A stretch of 64,000 nucleotides of DNA from Sanghuangporus weigelae (taxonomy: Eukaryota; Basidiomycota; Agaricomycetes; Hymenochaetales; Hymenochaetaceae): contig CP137325.1 in assembly GCA_033182465.1 (NCBI GenBank), positions 1,364,001-1,428,000 on the forward strand, given 5' to 3'. A model generated the notes under the pieces. The model did not search any database. It saw nothing but the letters and a program-made list of their open reading frames with translations, and was not told the DNA's origin. The translations under genes and the position numbers were made by a program. Below, piece by piece: positions 1-13,175 of this stretch. Positions within the stretch are counted from its first letter, which is position 1. Each line of letters starts with the position of its first letter.

Positions 1-3000
1 AGACCTGACGCTGCTCTTGAACATGCTCCTCCCACACGGAGACAAAAATGCCCACCATCAAGACTGCAATTAACAAAAACATCCATCGCTGAAATGATCG
101 ACATTTCGGAAGTGATGGAGTCGGGCTCTGATGCTTCCGTACCTCAAGAAGCTTAGCAACGGCCTCGCGCTGTGCAAGGCAGATCGCACGGATTATAAAA
201 GAGAAGATCGTCTGGGATGGTTCGGGTGATCATATCTGCAATACTTATATCAAATCCCTGGCTCTGACCGTCCTTCATTCCGCGCTTTTTGTCCGTCTCA
301 GGCTAAACTGTGGTTCTTGGATGCACATGAACTTTCTACGGCTCTGGCGTCGAACTCTCTATTCTTTGTCGGTCCTGCATAACGAATTATTATTAACCTT
401 GCTATCGTGGTGGACTAAGCATGTAACCTTATGTAAATATGTTTCTGTACAAGCATCTTCCCACATGAGTCCAAGCATAGCATTCTGGATTTGTCTGGAT
501 GTGACTGCTCGATATACTGATACAACAGACAACAAGAAGGAATTCGCGAAGAATTCAAGATCGGAAAAAAATCATGTGCGTAGCAGACCTAGAGTAGTCT
601 GAATCGAGTTAACCCTCAACAACCTCAATCAAGAGGCGATCTCTGGGCATCGCAAATTGAGCTGAAGGGCAAAATGTCCTATCAGCAGTCTACACATCTT
701 CCTGAGTCACCGGTTCGTCCAATCAGAAGATTCCATCCCGCTACACAACAATAAATGAATCGGTAAATCGCAGTCTATTACGAGGGCACGACAGACAAGA
801 ATTGACCAATGATAGTGCGTGCATAGACACCCGATTCAGCGTCGATACACATAAATGCAACCTCATTGGAGCTCTCTATCTGCACGTACACCCAGACTGT
901 GATCATTGCTGCTCGTGAAATGAGGCCCCCAACCAGGGCTGGATGCAGAAACACATCCAAAGCCCCTCCTCAGCATGCCATCGAAATGACACACCGCCCA
1001 CCCTCGATCAAAGGGAAACGGATTTAAGGACGACCGCGCGACTCACAGAAAACAGACCACATCAGAAGACAATCCACCCAACCCCCACTACGCATTCCAA
1101 AGCAGCTCCTCACTTTCCTCTCCCTAGATAATCAGGGGTCTCAGGAAATATCTGACACGAGTTATTCACCCGTGAGACAGCGACTGTTTGGCTTTATGGT
1201 ACGTAGTTCGAACGTTGTCGTTCGGACTCGTCTAGAGTCGATCGAGGGGGATTGGAATACTCAGACCTTGACCCTCTCGCGATGAATGAAGATGAATGCA
1301 ATCATCTTGTCTGTGGCGAGCTTTGCGATCTTGGGTCTGCTACGTGTGTGTTCATTGGACATTGGAAAGATGTTGGCGAGATAAAGTTCAGGTACTTACG
1401 GTTTTTGGAACTCCGCTCTTGGAAAGTGATCTGCATTCACTCGACCTGAGCTATCTGTGTTGCATTCGGGCTGTCCAAGAGTCAACGACGCAATTTTATT
1501 CTCGTAGTGTAGGATTAGATCTCGAATGCATGCCAAAGACCAATGACGTGGTTAATGCTCATAGCGAAGGCTACTGTATAATCATTGCCTACGAGTAACT
1601 ATCTAAACTCAAGCATATACACACATGGTGCATTGTATTTGTCAGGTCAACATACTGATTATCATCAAGGAAGGAGCTCGCGAAGAGTTCATTGATGGAA
1701 AAATTTGTGTACGTAGCAGACCTAGAGTAGTCTGAGTTGAGTTAGCCCCGGTAGCCTCAATCAAGAGGCAATCTTTGGGGATCGCAAATCGAACTGAAGG
1801 GCGAATAGTCCTATCAACAGTCTAGACGTCTTCCTGAATCGCCGCTTCGTCCAATCCGAAGACACCCAAACTGTTACACACAAGTGATTGTCGCGAAAAA
1901 ATCGATCACGGCAATGCTGGTTTGCTGTGGAAGAATCAACTTGTCATTCATACCAACCACTTTTCAGCAGAAGACATGACGCAATTGCGTTGGCCTCCCA
2001 CAACATGCAACAACCGTTAGCGATCATCTGTTCGGCAAGCTTGCTGCTTGGCAGAATGGGGCCCCGGACCAGGGCTTGATGCAAAAACACATTCACCCTC
2101 TCACAAACACACCGCCCACCCTCGGCCAAAAGGGAAACAGGCTCTGGACGACCGTGCAACTCACAGAAAACAGACTGCATCAAAAGACAATCCACCCAAT
2201 CCCCACTACGCATTCCAAAACAGCCCATAGCCTTCCTCTCCCCAGACAACCAGGGGTCTCAGGAAATGTCTGACACGAGTTATTCACCCATGAGACAGCG
2301 ACTGTTTGGCTTTCTGGTACGTAGCTCGAACGTTGATGTTCGGACTCATCTAGAGTCGATCGAGGGGGATTGAAATACTCAGACCTTGACCCGCTCGCGA
2401 TGAATTAAGATGAGCATTGTCATCTTGTCTGTGGCGAGCATTGCGATCTTAGGTCTGCTACGTCGGTGTTCGTTGGTTGGAAAGACGTCGGCGAGAAAAG
2501 TTCAGGTACTTACGCGTTTTGGAACTCCGCTTCCGGAGAGTGATCTGCGTACACTCTAATAGATAATAGATAATCCGACCTACGATCTGTCTTACTTTTC
2601 GTAAGTCAACCAAGAACTTTCTCCGTGTGCGAGCCAAAGACCAATGATGACGATTCCCTGCGGAATCGTTAAGTAGGTTATTGCATAATCACTCCTCACA
2701 TTTGTCAAATGTAAGTTCATCTCCATTCAGGAATACAGGTAAATGAAGTTTGCTACGGCGACGAAATGTCCTTCATAATGAGCCTTTTTCATTATATTAT
2801 CTACCGCCTTCACCAGTGGATACACGGGAAATCCTATCCGAGTGAGGAACGGGAAGTTGATTCTACAGCACTGTCAGCAGGAAGGCAACTGGTCCTAGAC
2901 CCAAGTCCGATGTGGGCAATAGGAGCCCTTTAAAGAGCGGCAAGAGAAAGCAAGAACTGATGCGACTCTTGAACCTGCTCTTCCAATACTATACGAGACA

Positions 3001-6000
3001 AAAAACGCCCATCACCAAGACTCCAATTAAGAAATACATCCATCGCTGAAGAGATCGACATTTCGAAAATGATGAAGTTGGGCTCTGGCGTCGAACTCTC
3101 TATTCTTTGTCGTTCCTGCATAACCAATTATTATAACCTTGCTGTCATGGTAGACTAAGCATGAAACCTTATGTAAATATGTTCCATCAATTGCTGTACA
3201 AGCATCTTCCCACATGACCCCATGCATAGCATTCTATTCTGGATGCGACTGCTTGATATACTGATACCAGACAACAAGAAGGAATTCGCGAAGAATTCAA
3301 GATTGGAAAAATTTGCGTACGTAGCAGACCTAGAGTAGTCTGAATCGAGTTAACCCTTAACAACCTCAATCAAGAGGCGATCTCGGGATATCGCAAATTG
3401 AGCTGAAGGGTGAGATGTCCTATCAGCCGTCTACACATCGTCCTGAGTCACCGGTTCGTCCAATCAAGAAGCTCCATCCCACTGCACAACAATCTATGGA
3501 ATCGGTAAATCGCAGCCCTTCACGAGGGTACGAGAGACAAGAATGGCCAAATTTTAAGTACAATGTGTACATACACACCCGATTCACGTTGATGTACAAA
3601 AATGCACCCTTTGGCCTGAGCTCTCCGTCCACGTACTCCCAGACTGTGATCATTGCTGCTCGTAGAATGAGGCCCCTGATCAGGGCCTGACGCAGAAACA
3701 CATCCGAAGCCCCTCCTCGGCATGCCATCGAAATGACACACCGCCCACCCTCGATCAAAGGGAAACGGGTTTAAGGACAACCGTGCAACTCACAGAAAAC
3801 AGACCACATCAAAAGACAATACACCCAATCCCCACTACGCATTCCAAAGCAGTTCATCATTTTCCTCTCCCTAGATAACCAGGGGTCTCAGGAAATGTCT
3901 GACACGAGTTATTCGCCCGCGAGACAGCGACCGATTGGCTTTCTGGTACGTAGCTCGAACGTTGATGTTCGGACTCATCTAGAGTCGATCGAGGGGGATT
4001 GGAATACTCAGACCTTGACCCGCTCGCGATGAATGAAGATGAGCATTGTCATCTTGTCTGTGGCGAGCATTGCGATCTTAGGTCTGCTACGTTGGTGTTC
4101 GTTGGAAAGACGTTGGCGAAAAAAGTTCAGGTACTTACGGTTTTTGGAACTCCGCTCCAAGAAAGTGATTTGCATTCTCTCCAAAAATTTGACTTGCGAT
4201 TTCCTACTTTCTGTGTTGCATTCAGGCTGTTCAAGATTCAACGACGCATTAATTCCACGAATGTTGATTGTGAGGAATGGATTTAGATCTCGGGCGCATA
4301 CCAAAAACAAAAAGACCCGAATAATGCTCATAATGAAGGTTATTGTATCATGATTATTCTCATCTAAACGCAAGCATATATAAATATACAGGCGCATTGT
4401 ATTTGTCTGGACACAAATTGTTCGATCAATCAACATACTGATACATCAAAAAGAAAGGAACTCGCGAAGAGTTCGTCGATGGAAAAAATTGTGTACGTAG
4501 CAGACCTAGAGTAGTCTGAATTGAGTTAACCCTCAACAACCTCAATCAAGAGGCAGTCTCCAGGCATCACAAATTGAGCTGAAGGGCGGAAATTCCTGTC
4601 AGCAGTCGCTGCATCTTCCTGAATCGCCAGCTCGTCCAATCAAAAGCCGCCATCCCACTGCACAACAATCAAACAATCGATCGAATGTAGCCAGTAATGC
4701 GAGTATGAGGGAGCAAGATAAACTAGGTTTTGGATGACACCTCAGTTCGGTACACATACGATCGATTGGGAGTATATATGTACCAGGTGCATCCCTGCCT
4801 AGCCTGACGATATCTCTTGTCTTCAATACCCACTGGCTACACCATTGCTGCTTGTAGAACGAGACCCCGAACCGGGGCTGGATGCAGAAACACATCCGAA
4901 GCCCCTCCTCAGCATGTCATCGAAATGACACACCGCCCACCCTCGATCAAAGGGAAACGGGTTTAAGGACGACCGCGCGACTCACAGAAAACAGACTGCA
5001 TCAAAAAAAAATCCACCCAATCCCCACTACGCATTCCAAAACAGCTCTTCACCTTCCTCTCCCTAGAATAACCAGGGGTCTCAGGAAATGTCTGACACGA
5101 GTTATTCGCCCGTGAGACAGCGACTGTTTGGCTTTCTGGTACGTAGCTCGAACGTTGATGTTCGGACTCATCTAGAGTCGATCGAGGGGGATTGAAATAC
5201 TCAGACCTTGACCCGCTCGCGATGAATTAAGATGAGCATTGTCATCTTGTCTGTGGCGAGCATTGCGATCTTGGGTCTGCTACGTCGGTGTTCGTTGGAA
5301 AGATGTTACAAGCGAGATAAAGTTCAGGTACTTGCTACCTTTTGAACTCCGCTTTTGGAAAGTAATCTGCGTTCACTCAAACATTCGATTTGAGGTTTGT
5401 TTGCCTTATTTTCTGTATTGAGGTCGGGCTGTCAACGACGCGATTAAATCAATACTCTGATACATCAACAGGAAAGGAACTCGCGAAGAGTTCATCGACG
5501 GAAAAAATTATGTACGCAGCAGACCTAGAGCAGTCTGAATTGAGTTAGCCCCGGTAGCCTCAATCAAGAGGCAATCTTTGGGCATCGCAAATTGAACTGA
5601 AGGGCGAATAGTCCTATCAGCAGTCTACACGTCTTGCTGAATCTCCGGTTCGTCCAATCCAACGACACCCAGCCTGTTACACATCAAGGGATTGACGCGA
5701 AATGACCGATTACGGCAGTGCCTATCGGCTATGTAGGTCCCAACTTGTCATTCATATCAGCCACTTATCAGCTGAAGACATGATGCAATTGCGTTGGCTC
5801 TCCATAACAAAGCACAAACCGTTAACGATCATCTGTTCGGCAAGCCTGCTGCTTGGCAGAATGGGGCCCCGGACCAGGGCTTGATGCAAAAACACATTCA
5901 CCCTTTCACAAACATATTGCCCACCCTCGGCCAAAAGGGAAACAGGCTCTGGACGACCGTGCAACTCACAGAAAACAGACCACATCAAAAGACAATACAC

Positions 6001-7655
6001 CCAATCCCCACGACGCATTCCAAAACAGCTCATCACCTTCCTCTCCCTAGATAACCAGGGGTCTCAGGAAATGTCCAACACGCGTTATTCACCCATGAGA
6101 CAGCGACTGTTTGGCTTTCTGGTACGTAGCTCGAACGTTGTTGTTCGGACTCATCTAGAGTCGATCGAGGGGGATTGGAATACTCAGACCTTGACCCGCT
6201 CGCGAGGAATGAAGATGAACGTAGTCATCTTGTCTGTGGCGAGCATTGCAATCTTAGGTCTGCTATGTTGGTGTTGGAAAGATGCTGGATAGATAAAAAA
6301 AGGTTCGCCACTTGCAAATTTTCGAACTCCGCTTCTAGAAAGTGATTTGCGTCCGCTCTTAAAATTTGACTTGCGATTTCCTGCTTTCTGTGTTGCCTTC
6401 TTCAGTTCAGTGTATCAGCGACGCCTTTATTCCCGTGAGTGTTGATTGCGAGGATTAGATCTCGAATGCGTGCCAAAGACCAAAGACCTGATTAATGCTC
6501 ATAGTGGATAATCACTTCATACGAATAACTATCTAAACTCAAGCATATATGTATAGATACACACGGCGCATTGTATTTCAACATACTGATACAACGAGAA
6601 ATCATCAAGGAAGGAACTCGCGAAGAGTTCATCGACGGAAAAAATTGTGTACGCAGCAGACCTAGAGTAGTCTGAATTGAGTTAGCCCTCGTAACCTCAA
6701 TCAAGAGACGATCTTCGGGCATCGCAAATTGAACTGAAGGGCGAAATGTCCTCTCCGCAGTCTACACGTCTTCCTAAATCGCCGGCCTCTTCAATCCAGG
6801 GATACCACCCCACTAAATGACTGAGCGGGCTCACTGTACCTATTGGGAGTACATCTGAAATGGCCAAAGGCATACAAAACGAAGTTGCGCCATCAAAAAT
6901 GTCCGATCGGTTCAAAGCAAGCTTCACTGCTCTGTATAGTCTAACCATAACGTATTCCCAGTCACAGCGAACGAAATCCGCCGGCACCGTAGAATGGGCC
7001 CGAACCAGGGTATAAAACCAAATCGCATACACCCTTCTTCAGCATGGCATCGAAATGCCACACCGCCCACCCTCGATCAAAGGGAAACAGGTTTAAGGAC
7101 GACCGCGCGACTCACAGAAAACAGACTGCATCAAAAGACAATCCACCCAATCCCCACTACGCATTCCAAAACAGCTCTTCACCTTCCTCTCCCTAGAAAA
7201 CCAGGGGTCTCAGGAATTGTCTGACACGAGTTATTCACCCGTGAGATAGTGACTGTTTGGCTTTCTGGTACGTAGTTCGAACGTTGATGTTCGGACTCAT
7301 CTAGAGTCAATCGAGGGGGATTGGAATACTCAGACCTTGACCCGCTCGCGAGGAATGAAGATGAACGTAGTCATCTTGTCTGTGGCGAGCATTGCGATCT
7401 TGGATCTGCTACGTGGGTGTCGGTTGGAAACATGATGTGGTGGAAGCCAAGAGGGGGAATTTACCGTCTTTGGAACTCCGCTTCTGGGAAGTGATCTGCG
7501 TCCGGTACTTTCAACCTTACAGTAGTGTAATACTGCATTTGGATCGCTTGATAGGCAACCAGGAATTTATTACTGTTGCTATTCATTGCTAAGAACAGTT
7601 CTTGAGTGCAAGAATGAACTGAGAAACGCTCATAGAGAAAATATCACATATACAC
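1..7655 (+). repeat. Tandem array of six long non-coding repeat units
   Basis: Six head-to-tail copies share the same ordered landmarks: a hairpin GAACTC-GCGAA-GAGTTC, then a block containing gcagacctagagtagtctga, a ctgaagggcg block, a block with ccaccctcgatcaaaggg, a block starting ctggtacgtag, and a block gtctgtggcgagcattgc. Counting from the hairpin, units start at 540, 1674, 3282, 4458, 5477 and 6614; spacing is 1134, 1608, 1176, 1019 and 1137 bp. The ctggtacgtag block lies at about 1197, 2317, 3944, 5137, 6119 and 7266, always about 0.6 kb after the gcagacc block, so length variation is in the rest of the unit. Bases 1-539 are the tail of a preceding unit and resemble 2950-3281. Short open frames recur in the units on both strands but break differently in each copy, so I read the repeat as non-coding. 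Family unknown; a subtelomeric or satellite repeat, or a tandemly amplified non-autonomous element, are all possible. Confidence 0.9.
540..6630 (+). other. Conserved hairpin 1 in each array unit (six copies)
   Basis: Each unit contains a 6-bp inverted repeat around a GCGAA loop: 540-556, 1674-1690, 3282-3298, 4458-4474, 5477-5493 and 6614-6630. Copies 1 and 3 read GAATTC/GAATTC, copies 4, 5 and 6 read GAACTC/GAGTTC, and copy 2 reads GAGCTC/GAGTTC, which keeps pairing through a G-U. The sequence changes but the pairing stays, which suggests selection on structure or descent from a structured element. The loop begins GCGA, a GNRA-type tetraloop. Function unknown. Confidence 0.7.
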
Positions 7656-9583
7656 TTCCCTCGACTATCTCCTCAGGATACAATTTACTCGGAATACAAT
7701 TTAACTTGTGAATTTCCAGTCAAGCTCATAACAGAGTCCTTTAGTAGTAGGCGAGCCAAATTTGCTAGGTAAACAAAATACTCTCTTCAAGGAGCCCTTC
7801 TCACCAAATTGCCCGCCTTCACTAGTAGATACATGGGAAATCCTATTCGGAATCAGACCAAGCTTACAGTATGAAAATAGGTAACAGCGTACATACCTAG
7901 ACTTGTAAAGAATAAGGCCGATCTGATAGTATTGAACACTCAACATAGGATTCCTATGCATGGGAGAATTCACTCACCTAGTCCAGCTGGCCCTGACAGT
8001 GTCTTGGTTGATATAGACATAATTATATAGCATGCGAGTCGCAATGCTACCGACGGGATCATAAACTCTTTGGTCTACTTAGTGAAGATTGATACTCACA
8101 ATCCCGCGGAGGCTATATTCATAGTCTTGTTAGAAATGCCTGCCATATTTCCGGCAAGCTTTCAAAGATAGCCATGTGAAAAAAACGCCCAGTCAGCACA
8201 AAAGGCCCTTCGCTTACCACGGCACCGATCCATAAAGGGAGGATTTCATTCCCGTTCTACGAGTACCTTAGTAAAATGATAATGCTCTAGAATCTCTCGT
8301 GAACCATACCAAGTGTGCTCCTTCGAGTCTCTCCACTCGCTCAGCAACATCGCGTGGCACGCTTGGGTCCTCCATGATTCGCTTTGTGTTTGCACGAGGT
8401 TGCAAGCTGATGATTCTATAAGAATACATAAGACATGCATTTCTATTCCAAACTCACTTATTATATCCCACAGTCTTCTGGATCAACGCGAACTGAAGAA
8501 AGATGTAGTAAGAATCCGGTCGTGTTTGTTAATAACAGATCAAACGCGCCTTTAAGTTCATTGGATAGAACGAAGTGTACCAAACTACGGGAATAGAGTA
8601 CAGAGACAGTGGGGTGTTGAGTGAGATGGACATGATGATGGCAGTTCGACTTCAAGTGTGAGTTCAGTGGTATAAGTGGGAATCTGGTGAATGAGGTCTC
8701 ACGGCACCCAGTGGTCCGTACGTATGACATAATGGATTCTGTATCCAATTCTCTCCCGCCCCTTGGCAACTGTCAATGAAAGAGCAAGACTGCTGAAATC
8801 GAAATATAATCAAACATGCCGTAGAATTGCGCGCCTTGTGTTATGACGATAGTTCGGACAAAAAAACCGCAGCTGGCTACGGAACCTTTCATGGTAGACC
8901 CTGATCAGTGATCGGCCCAGATTGGCGTGTGAGATGTGAAGATCGCGTCGCATCACGCGCATTGGTCTCAACCACAACAATATTAATGAACTCTTGCGGA
9001 GACAATCGGGAGTTTAATTTCTTTCAAACATAAAAGTCGGAATACGATGAACAGGGCATGCTTGGGAAAGCGCTTTAGCTGCTTTTATTCGCCATGCAAT
9101 ATATTCGATACTGTTCTCTACAAATCAATTAGCAGCTTTCTTCAATAATTTCGCTGCCTTGAAGAGGAGACACATCAGGAATCCTACGTGCGAATAAAAC
9201 CAGAATCTTGTCCACCAAATACGAAGGAAGTCTTTCGCCTATGCTCATGAGATAAAGAGTAGGCCTGAATAGCAACCAATCACTTTTTATCGAGAGTCGG
9301 TTAGAACATATCCGTACCTCAAGCAAGTCGTATGCAAAGTCGTCTGGACGATATATATCGCACGAGAAACTAGGCTGGACAGCGAGACAGCAGTCAATCC
9401 CACTGTGTCAACATCCACAAGAAATTCATGACCTACAAGCCTGCAGAAGCGATGTTCAGCATCTTGTTGGAGACGCCAGCCAAGTTCGCAGCAAGTTTCA
9501 GGATAATGAGGAGCAGCGGTCGAGCATAAGACATTTATGAGTCTTATTCGGGTGTCAGGTGCAACCAATACGTTCAATCTGCG
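7656..9583 (-). pseudogene. Two decayed copies of an unknown gene fragment
   Basis: Two diverged segments about 1.33 kb apart share order and spacing. One has landmarks near 7821-7860 and 8124-8165, the other near 9152-9192 and 9460-9500, about 305 bp between landmarks in both. On the minus strand the second landmark reads LAGNMAGISNKTMNIASAGL in one copy and LAANLAGVSNKMLNIASAGL in the other, each followed by a splice-donor-like GTGAGT or GTAGGT. The first landmark reads RISHVSTSEGG against RIPDVSPLQGS, and a third trace lies in the array near 2811-2848. The 9.5-kb copy can start with a hydrophobic MSYARPLLLIILKLAANLAG. I see no continuous gene and do not recognise the family. Between the copies (8190-9120) I see nothing further. 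Confidence 0.4.
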
Positions 9584-12500
9584 TTACGAAGTACATAAAG
9601 TGCCTCTACACAATGGACAAGTCTGGCCTCTTCTCATCCACAATCTTAAACAATTCTCATGAAATCTGCGTGGCGACAAGGTTCAGAAAGAATGCACGAG
9701 GATTCAAAGGCGACTTACGCGTGACGACAAGGCAGCATACAAGCAAATGCATCGCCCTTGAACTGGACAAGACAGATCCCGCATTTATCAACTACAACTC
9801 CCAGCAAGGCGAGTTTCAACTTCGTCCGTCCGTCCTTCGTGACGCGCCGTCGTAGCACCTCGATCCTCCCAAGCGGAATATCCTCGAAAGCTACTCGTTG
9901 CTGATTTGGCGTCCCGATTGCTGGACCCATAATCTCTTCAAGCAGCAAAAGATCCTGAAACAATCTACCCGTCAACAAATACGGGAAGAGAGTAGGATAG
10001 AAAACGTACATCGTAAGATCGGCCGCTGTAAGTAAAGTCAGGATCATCCAATCGTGCAAGGAGCAAGTCCAATTCCGTCGGTCCAGTGAACATCGGCTGC
10101 AGCGGTCGCACCTGTGCCGGTCCGTTGTTGTCGTCCACTCGATCTGGGCTGATTGCAGTACTGTTATCAGTACTCTGGGGATCATCAAAATGCTCGTTCG
10201 ATCGTATTGCCGTGTTATCTAGAGGAGTGTCGGAGGAAGGCGGTATTCGACTAGCATCGATGGCGCCATCTTGATCTTCGCCTGTAAAATCAAATGCTTC
10301 GCTGGTAAAGACGCTTTGGGGTCGCATCTCTTCAATCCCGCTGTCATCAGACACAGAAGGTATTTCGCCCGATTGTATCTCTTCTGGATGCGGAAGTGCG
10401 TCTGCAGGAGGCGAAGGTGCCTCAGAAATAGACGCTTCCAGATGGACAACGTCCTCATTAGTATTCCCTTCCACAACTGTTAGACGATCAGAAGTAAAAG
10501 AACTTCCTGGAGCATCGGCAGCACCGTTGAGAGGACCTTCTCGGCTCGACTCAATAGGGGCGCCTTGGGAAGGCAGCGCGGACGGTATACGCGCGACGGG
10601 CTTGGTAGGTCGTGTAGAGCAGGTTGCTGGCAACGAAGGCATTGATGATGCATCGACTTGGACTAGAGGAGCGGTTCCCAGTCTCCGCCTATGTGGAGGT
10701 ACCGGAGGAGGCGTCCTTCGGCGACGGAGCGAAAAGTTGGCCTCGTTTCTCTGTGGCCAATCAATACCACCATTCGCAGGAGCGGAATCTCCATCATCCG
10801 CAGGAGTGTGGGACGTATTTCGCACGCGTTCGATATTCGAAGGCCCTGGTACCGGAGGAGGCGGCCGTCTGATAGTGCTTCTCAGTGGTGGAGGGGGTGG
10901 TACGGGACGGCTTTGGAGCATTTCGAATGCGAAAATTCGTTCTCGTACTGAGACTGATGCTGAGAGTGCAGGAAGAGGCCGTCTGCCTGGAAACTCGGAA
11001 GATGAAGGAGCAGTAGGTGGAGGAGGGATCGGGGGCGGACGAGATGAACGTGAAGGTGATGAAGACATGGAAGGTGGAGTCGATAATGGAGAGATAGATG
11101 CGATCGGGGGTGTATGTTGGGGAGAACTAGCTAACGATACAGTGCTGGTCATCGTAGAAGTGCAGATGGAATTGTGTAAGCTAGAAGTTACAGATTGTTC
11201 TGTCTCTGTAGGCTGCAAAGTAGATGGTCCTAACAGCGGTTCAGTGGAATATAGATCGGAAGTTATAGGTGGTTGAATATTATTTTCGCTAGGCTCCGTG
11301 TTGGGTGTAGTGAGTTGAGGCCGAAGAGGCATATTCAGGATTTCCCGAAGCCGAGAGAAACCACTTTCCCCTGGTTTCCGATTCGGTGATGGCTCGCGAG
11401 AGATGTCGTTAAAGGATGAGCCAGAAACAGTCTCTTTCTCTTTGCCCTTTCCTTTGGATGAAGTACGAAGAAATCTATCCGCGCCAGAGGGTTCATCATT
11501 TCTTGCGTTCTGAAACCTAGTTGAAGGAGCGAGGTCCTCGCGCAAATCATCATGCGTGTTGTCTCGTGAAGTGGGAGTCGACGTATTTCCCGCTTCTGAT
11601 ATACCTAAAGTCTGACAAGTAGATTCTCCTTCACCGACAGTAGGATCAGCTTCATTCTTTTCGCTAGAATCTTGTCTGCTTGTCTTGCCAGCAGATTCCA
11701 TCGCGAGTTCCTCGGCTTGCTTAAAAATATGCATCACAGGAGCACGGGGAAGACTATCCTCCAAGCGCCGTCTTTCCAGCTCCCGCTGTACCCTCTCTTC
11801 CAGACTATACCCAGCTTCGCGATCCTGCTCCCACAGTGAGCGCGAACCCGTGTCCACTGATTCTTCCAGAGAGGAATGAGATGAACCTGGGCTAGTCGGA
11901 GTTTGCTCTTCTTCGGATGGTGGAACAACCTCTTGTTCCGCAGCAGCAGCAGGCGAAAGAACATGCTCTTGCTCCACACTCCGATTCGCAGCATCCGGGA
12001 CATGATGTCCAGTTGAAGGTTGAGTTTCGACAAGAGAACATAGTGTCGAGTTACGTGGAGAAGGAGTTGCCATCATCGCTTCCTCAAAAGAAGGAGGAGG
12101 AAAATCAGGGATGCATAAATCTATACAGAGTCCGTTCAACATCAAAGCAAAGCAAGACAAGACAAATCGACTTCACCATCTTGAGCCCGATAGCTACTTG
12201 GTCCCACGCGCACGCCATTCCTAGAGTCATTTCGATCATGGTGCACAGAACTCGACGAATGTGGTCTCGGAGTGTTGGGTCTCGAACGAGAGGTTGACGC
12301 CCTGGGCATTTCAAGCGAAGCGCTCGAGTTCTCTACTCGCACAGCAGCCGGTCGTTTCTTCTTAACCTTTCTAATCCTCCCAGCATTTTCAGGAGGAATA
12401 AGAGTTACTTGCCCTAACCCGAACCAATTTCACTTCAACAATCAAGACAATAATCTTAAGACACATCGACGAACCATGATGCCTGATAACGTGTGTCAAG

Positions 12501-12592
12501 TAAGGCGCAACCTGAACAGCATCGTGAATGCGTGAGCTAAGATATCTTGGCGAGGTCGACAGAGGCGTTGAGCTACGAGATGAGCTGGCCAT
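9584..12592 (-). CDS. Proline-rich RING-H2 finger protein (putative E3 ubiquitin ligase)
   Basis: The C-terminus carries a RING-H2 finger reading CGICLVQF, then CRHAFHENC, then CPLCR, giving the C3H2C3 zinc-ligand order of ubiquitin E3 ligases. It is reached only after splicing: introns at 9955-10009 and 9666-9718 join SYD to DLLLLEEIMGPA and CRHA to FHENC. The central exon 10010-12120 encodes about 700 low-complexity residues rich in Ser and Pro, including PPPIPPPPTAPSSS and RRRTPPPVPPHRRR, which could bind SH3 or WW domains. A further intron, 12121-12176, joins AQD to DLCIPDFPPPSFEEAM. Upstream coding reads IPPENAGRIRKVKKKRP, and the likely start is 12592 (MASSSRSSTPLS); the first intron, near 12420-12510, is unresolved. 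The RING and its preceding helix-rich segment are the conserved part. The substrate is unknown. Confidence 0.8.
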
Positions 12593-13175
12593 ACCAACAT
12601 TTCCATGAGCTAGTCATGGACGGAAGCAAGTGCTAAACCAGACGTCATGGTTCACTTTGTGCCAAATGTAGAAGATCGGCAGATCTACATATACTTATGT
12701 AACAATGATCCACCGACAAGCCAGATGACCAAACTGAGAGAAAAGGGAAATTATATAGCACAGGGCACAGCCTAGCGCTGCTTCTACGGAATCATTACGG
12801 CTACGTGAGAGATACAGTCGAGTGTTCCTCCTTTGTCGCCGGAACGGCGATAAATAAGACGCTCAAACGAGACGAAAAAGAAACGGACACGGAAAACTAT
12901 GACACAGACGAGAGAGAAGAGCAGAGAAGACGAAATAATGTGCATGGACAAGGAACAACACGAAAAAAATAGGTGCTACGATTGATGTGCAGAGTCTCTG
13001 ATGCAGATTTTGGATGATGGTGAGTCATGAGCATCGTTAAGAGCAAAGAAAAGAGGTTGCAAGCCTAACGCTTATCAAGGGGAAGAGCAAGTCGACGCAC
13101 ATGTGTGAAACAAGGAAATAACAGAGAATGGGATGAGAAAGCAGAGAACAAAAAAATCTTGTAGGTCCTGCCAGT
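12593..13175. other. Intergenic spacer
   Basis: The 583 bases between the RING-H2 gene start and the polo kinase stop contain no open frame or motif that I can support. They hold the polo kinase 3' end and the RING gene promoter. Confidence 0.6.

Noticed and set aside
943-7224. Recurring short frames in the array such as MQKHIQSPSSACHRND and, on the minus strand, RSGDWVDCLLMQSVFC
   Set aside because: They recur because the DNA repeats; starts, stops and frames differ between copies and there is no domain or splice pattern.
10527-11276. 249-codon Gly-rich frame on the plus strand
   Set aside because: Antisense shadow of the proline-rich RING-H2 gene.
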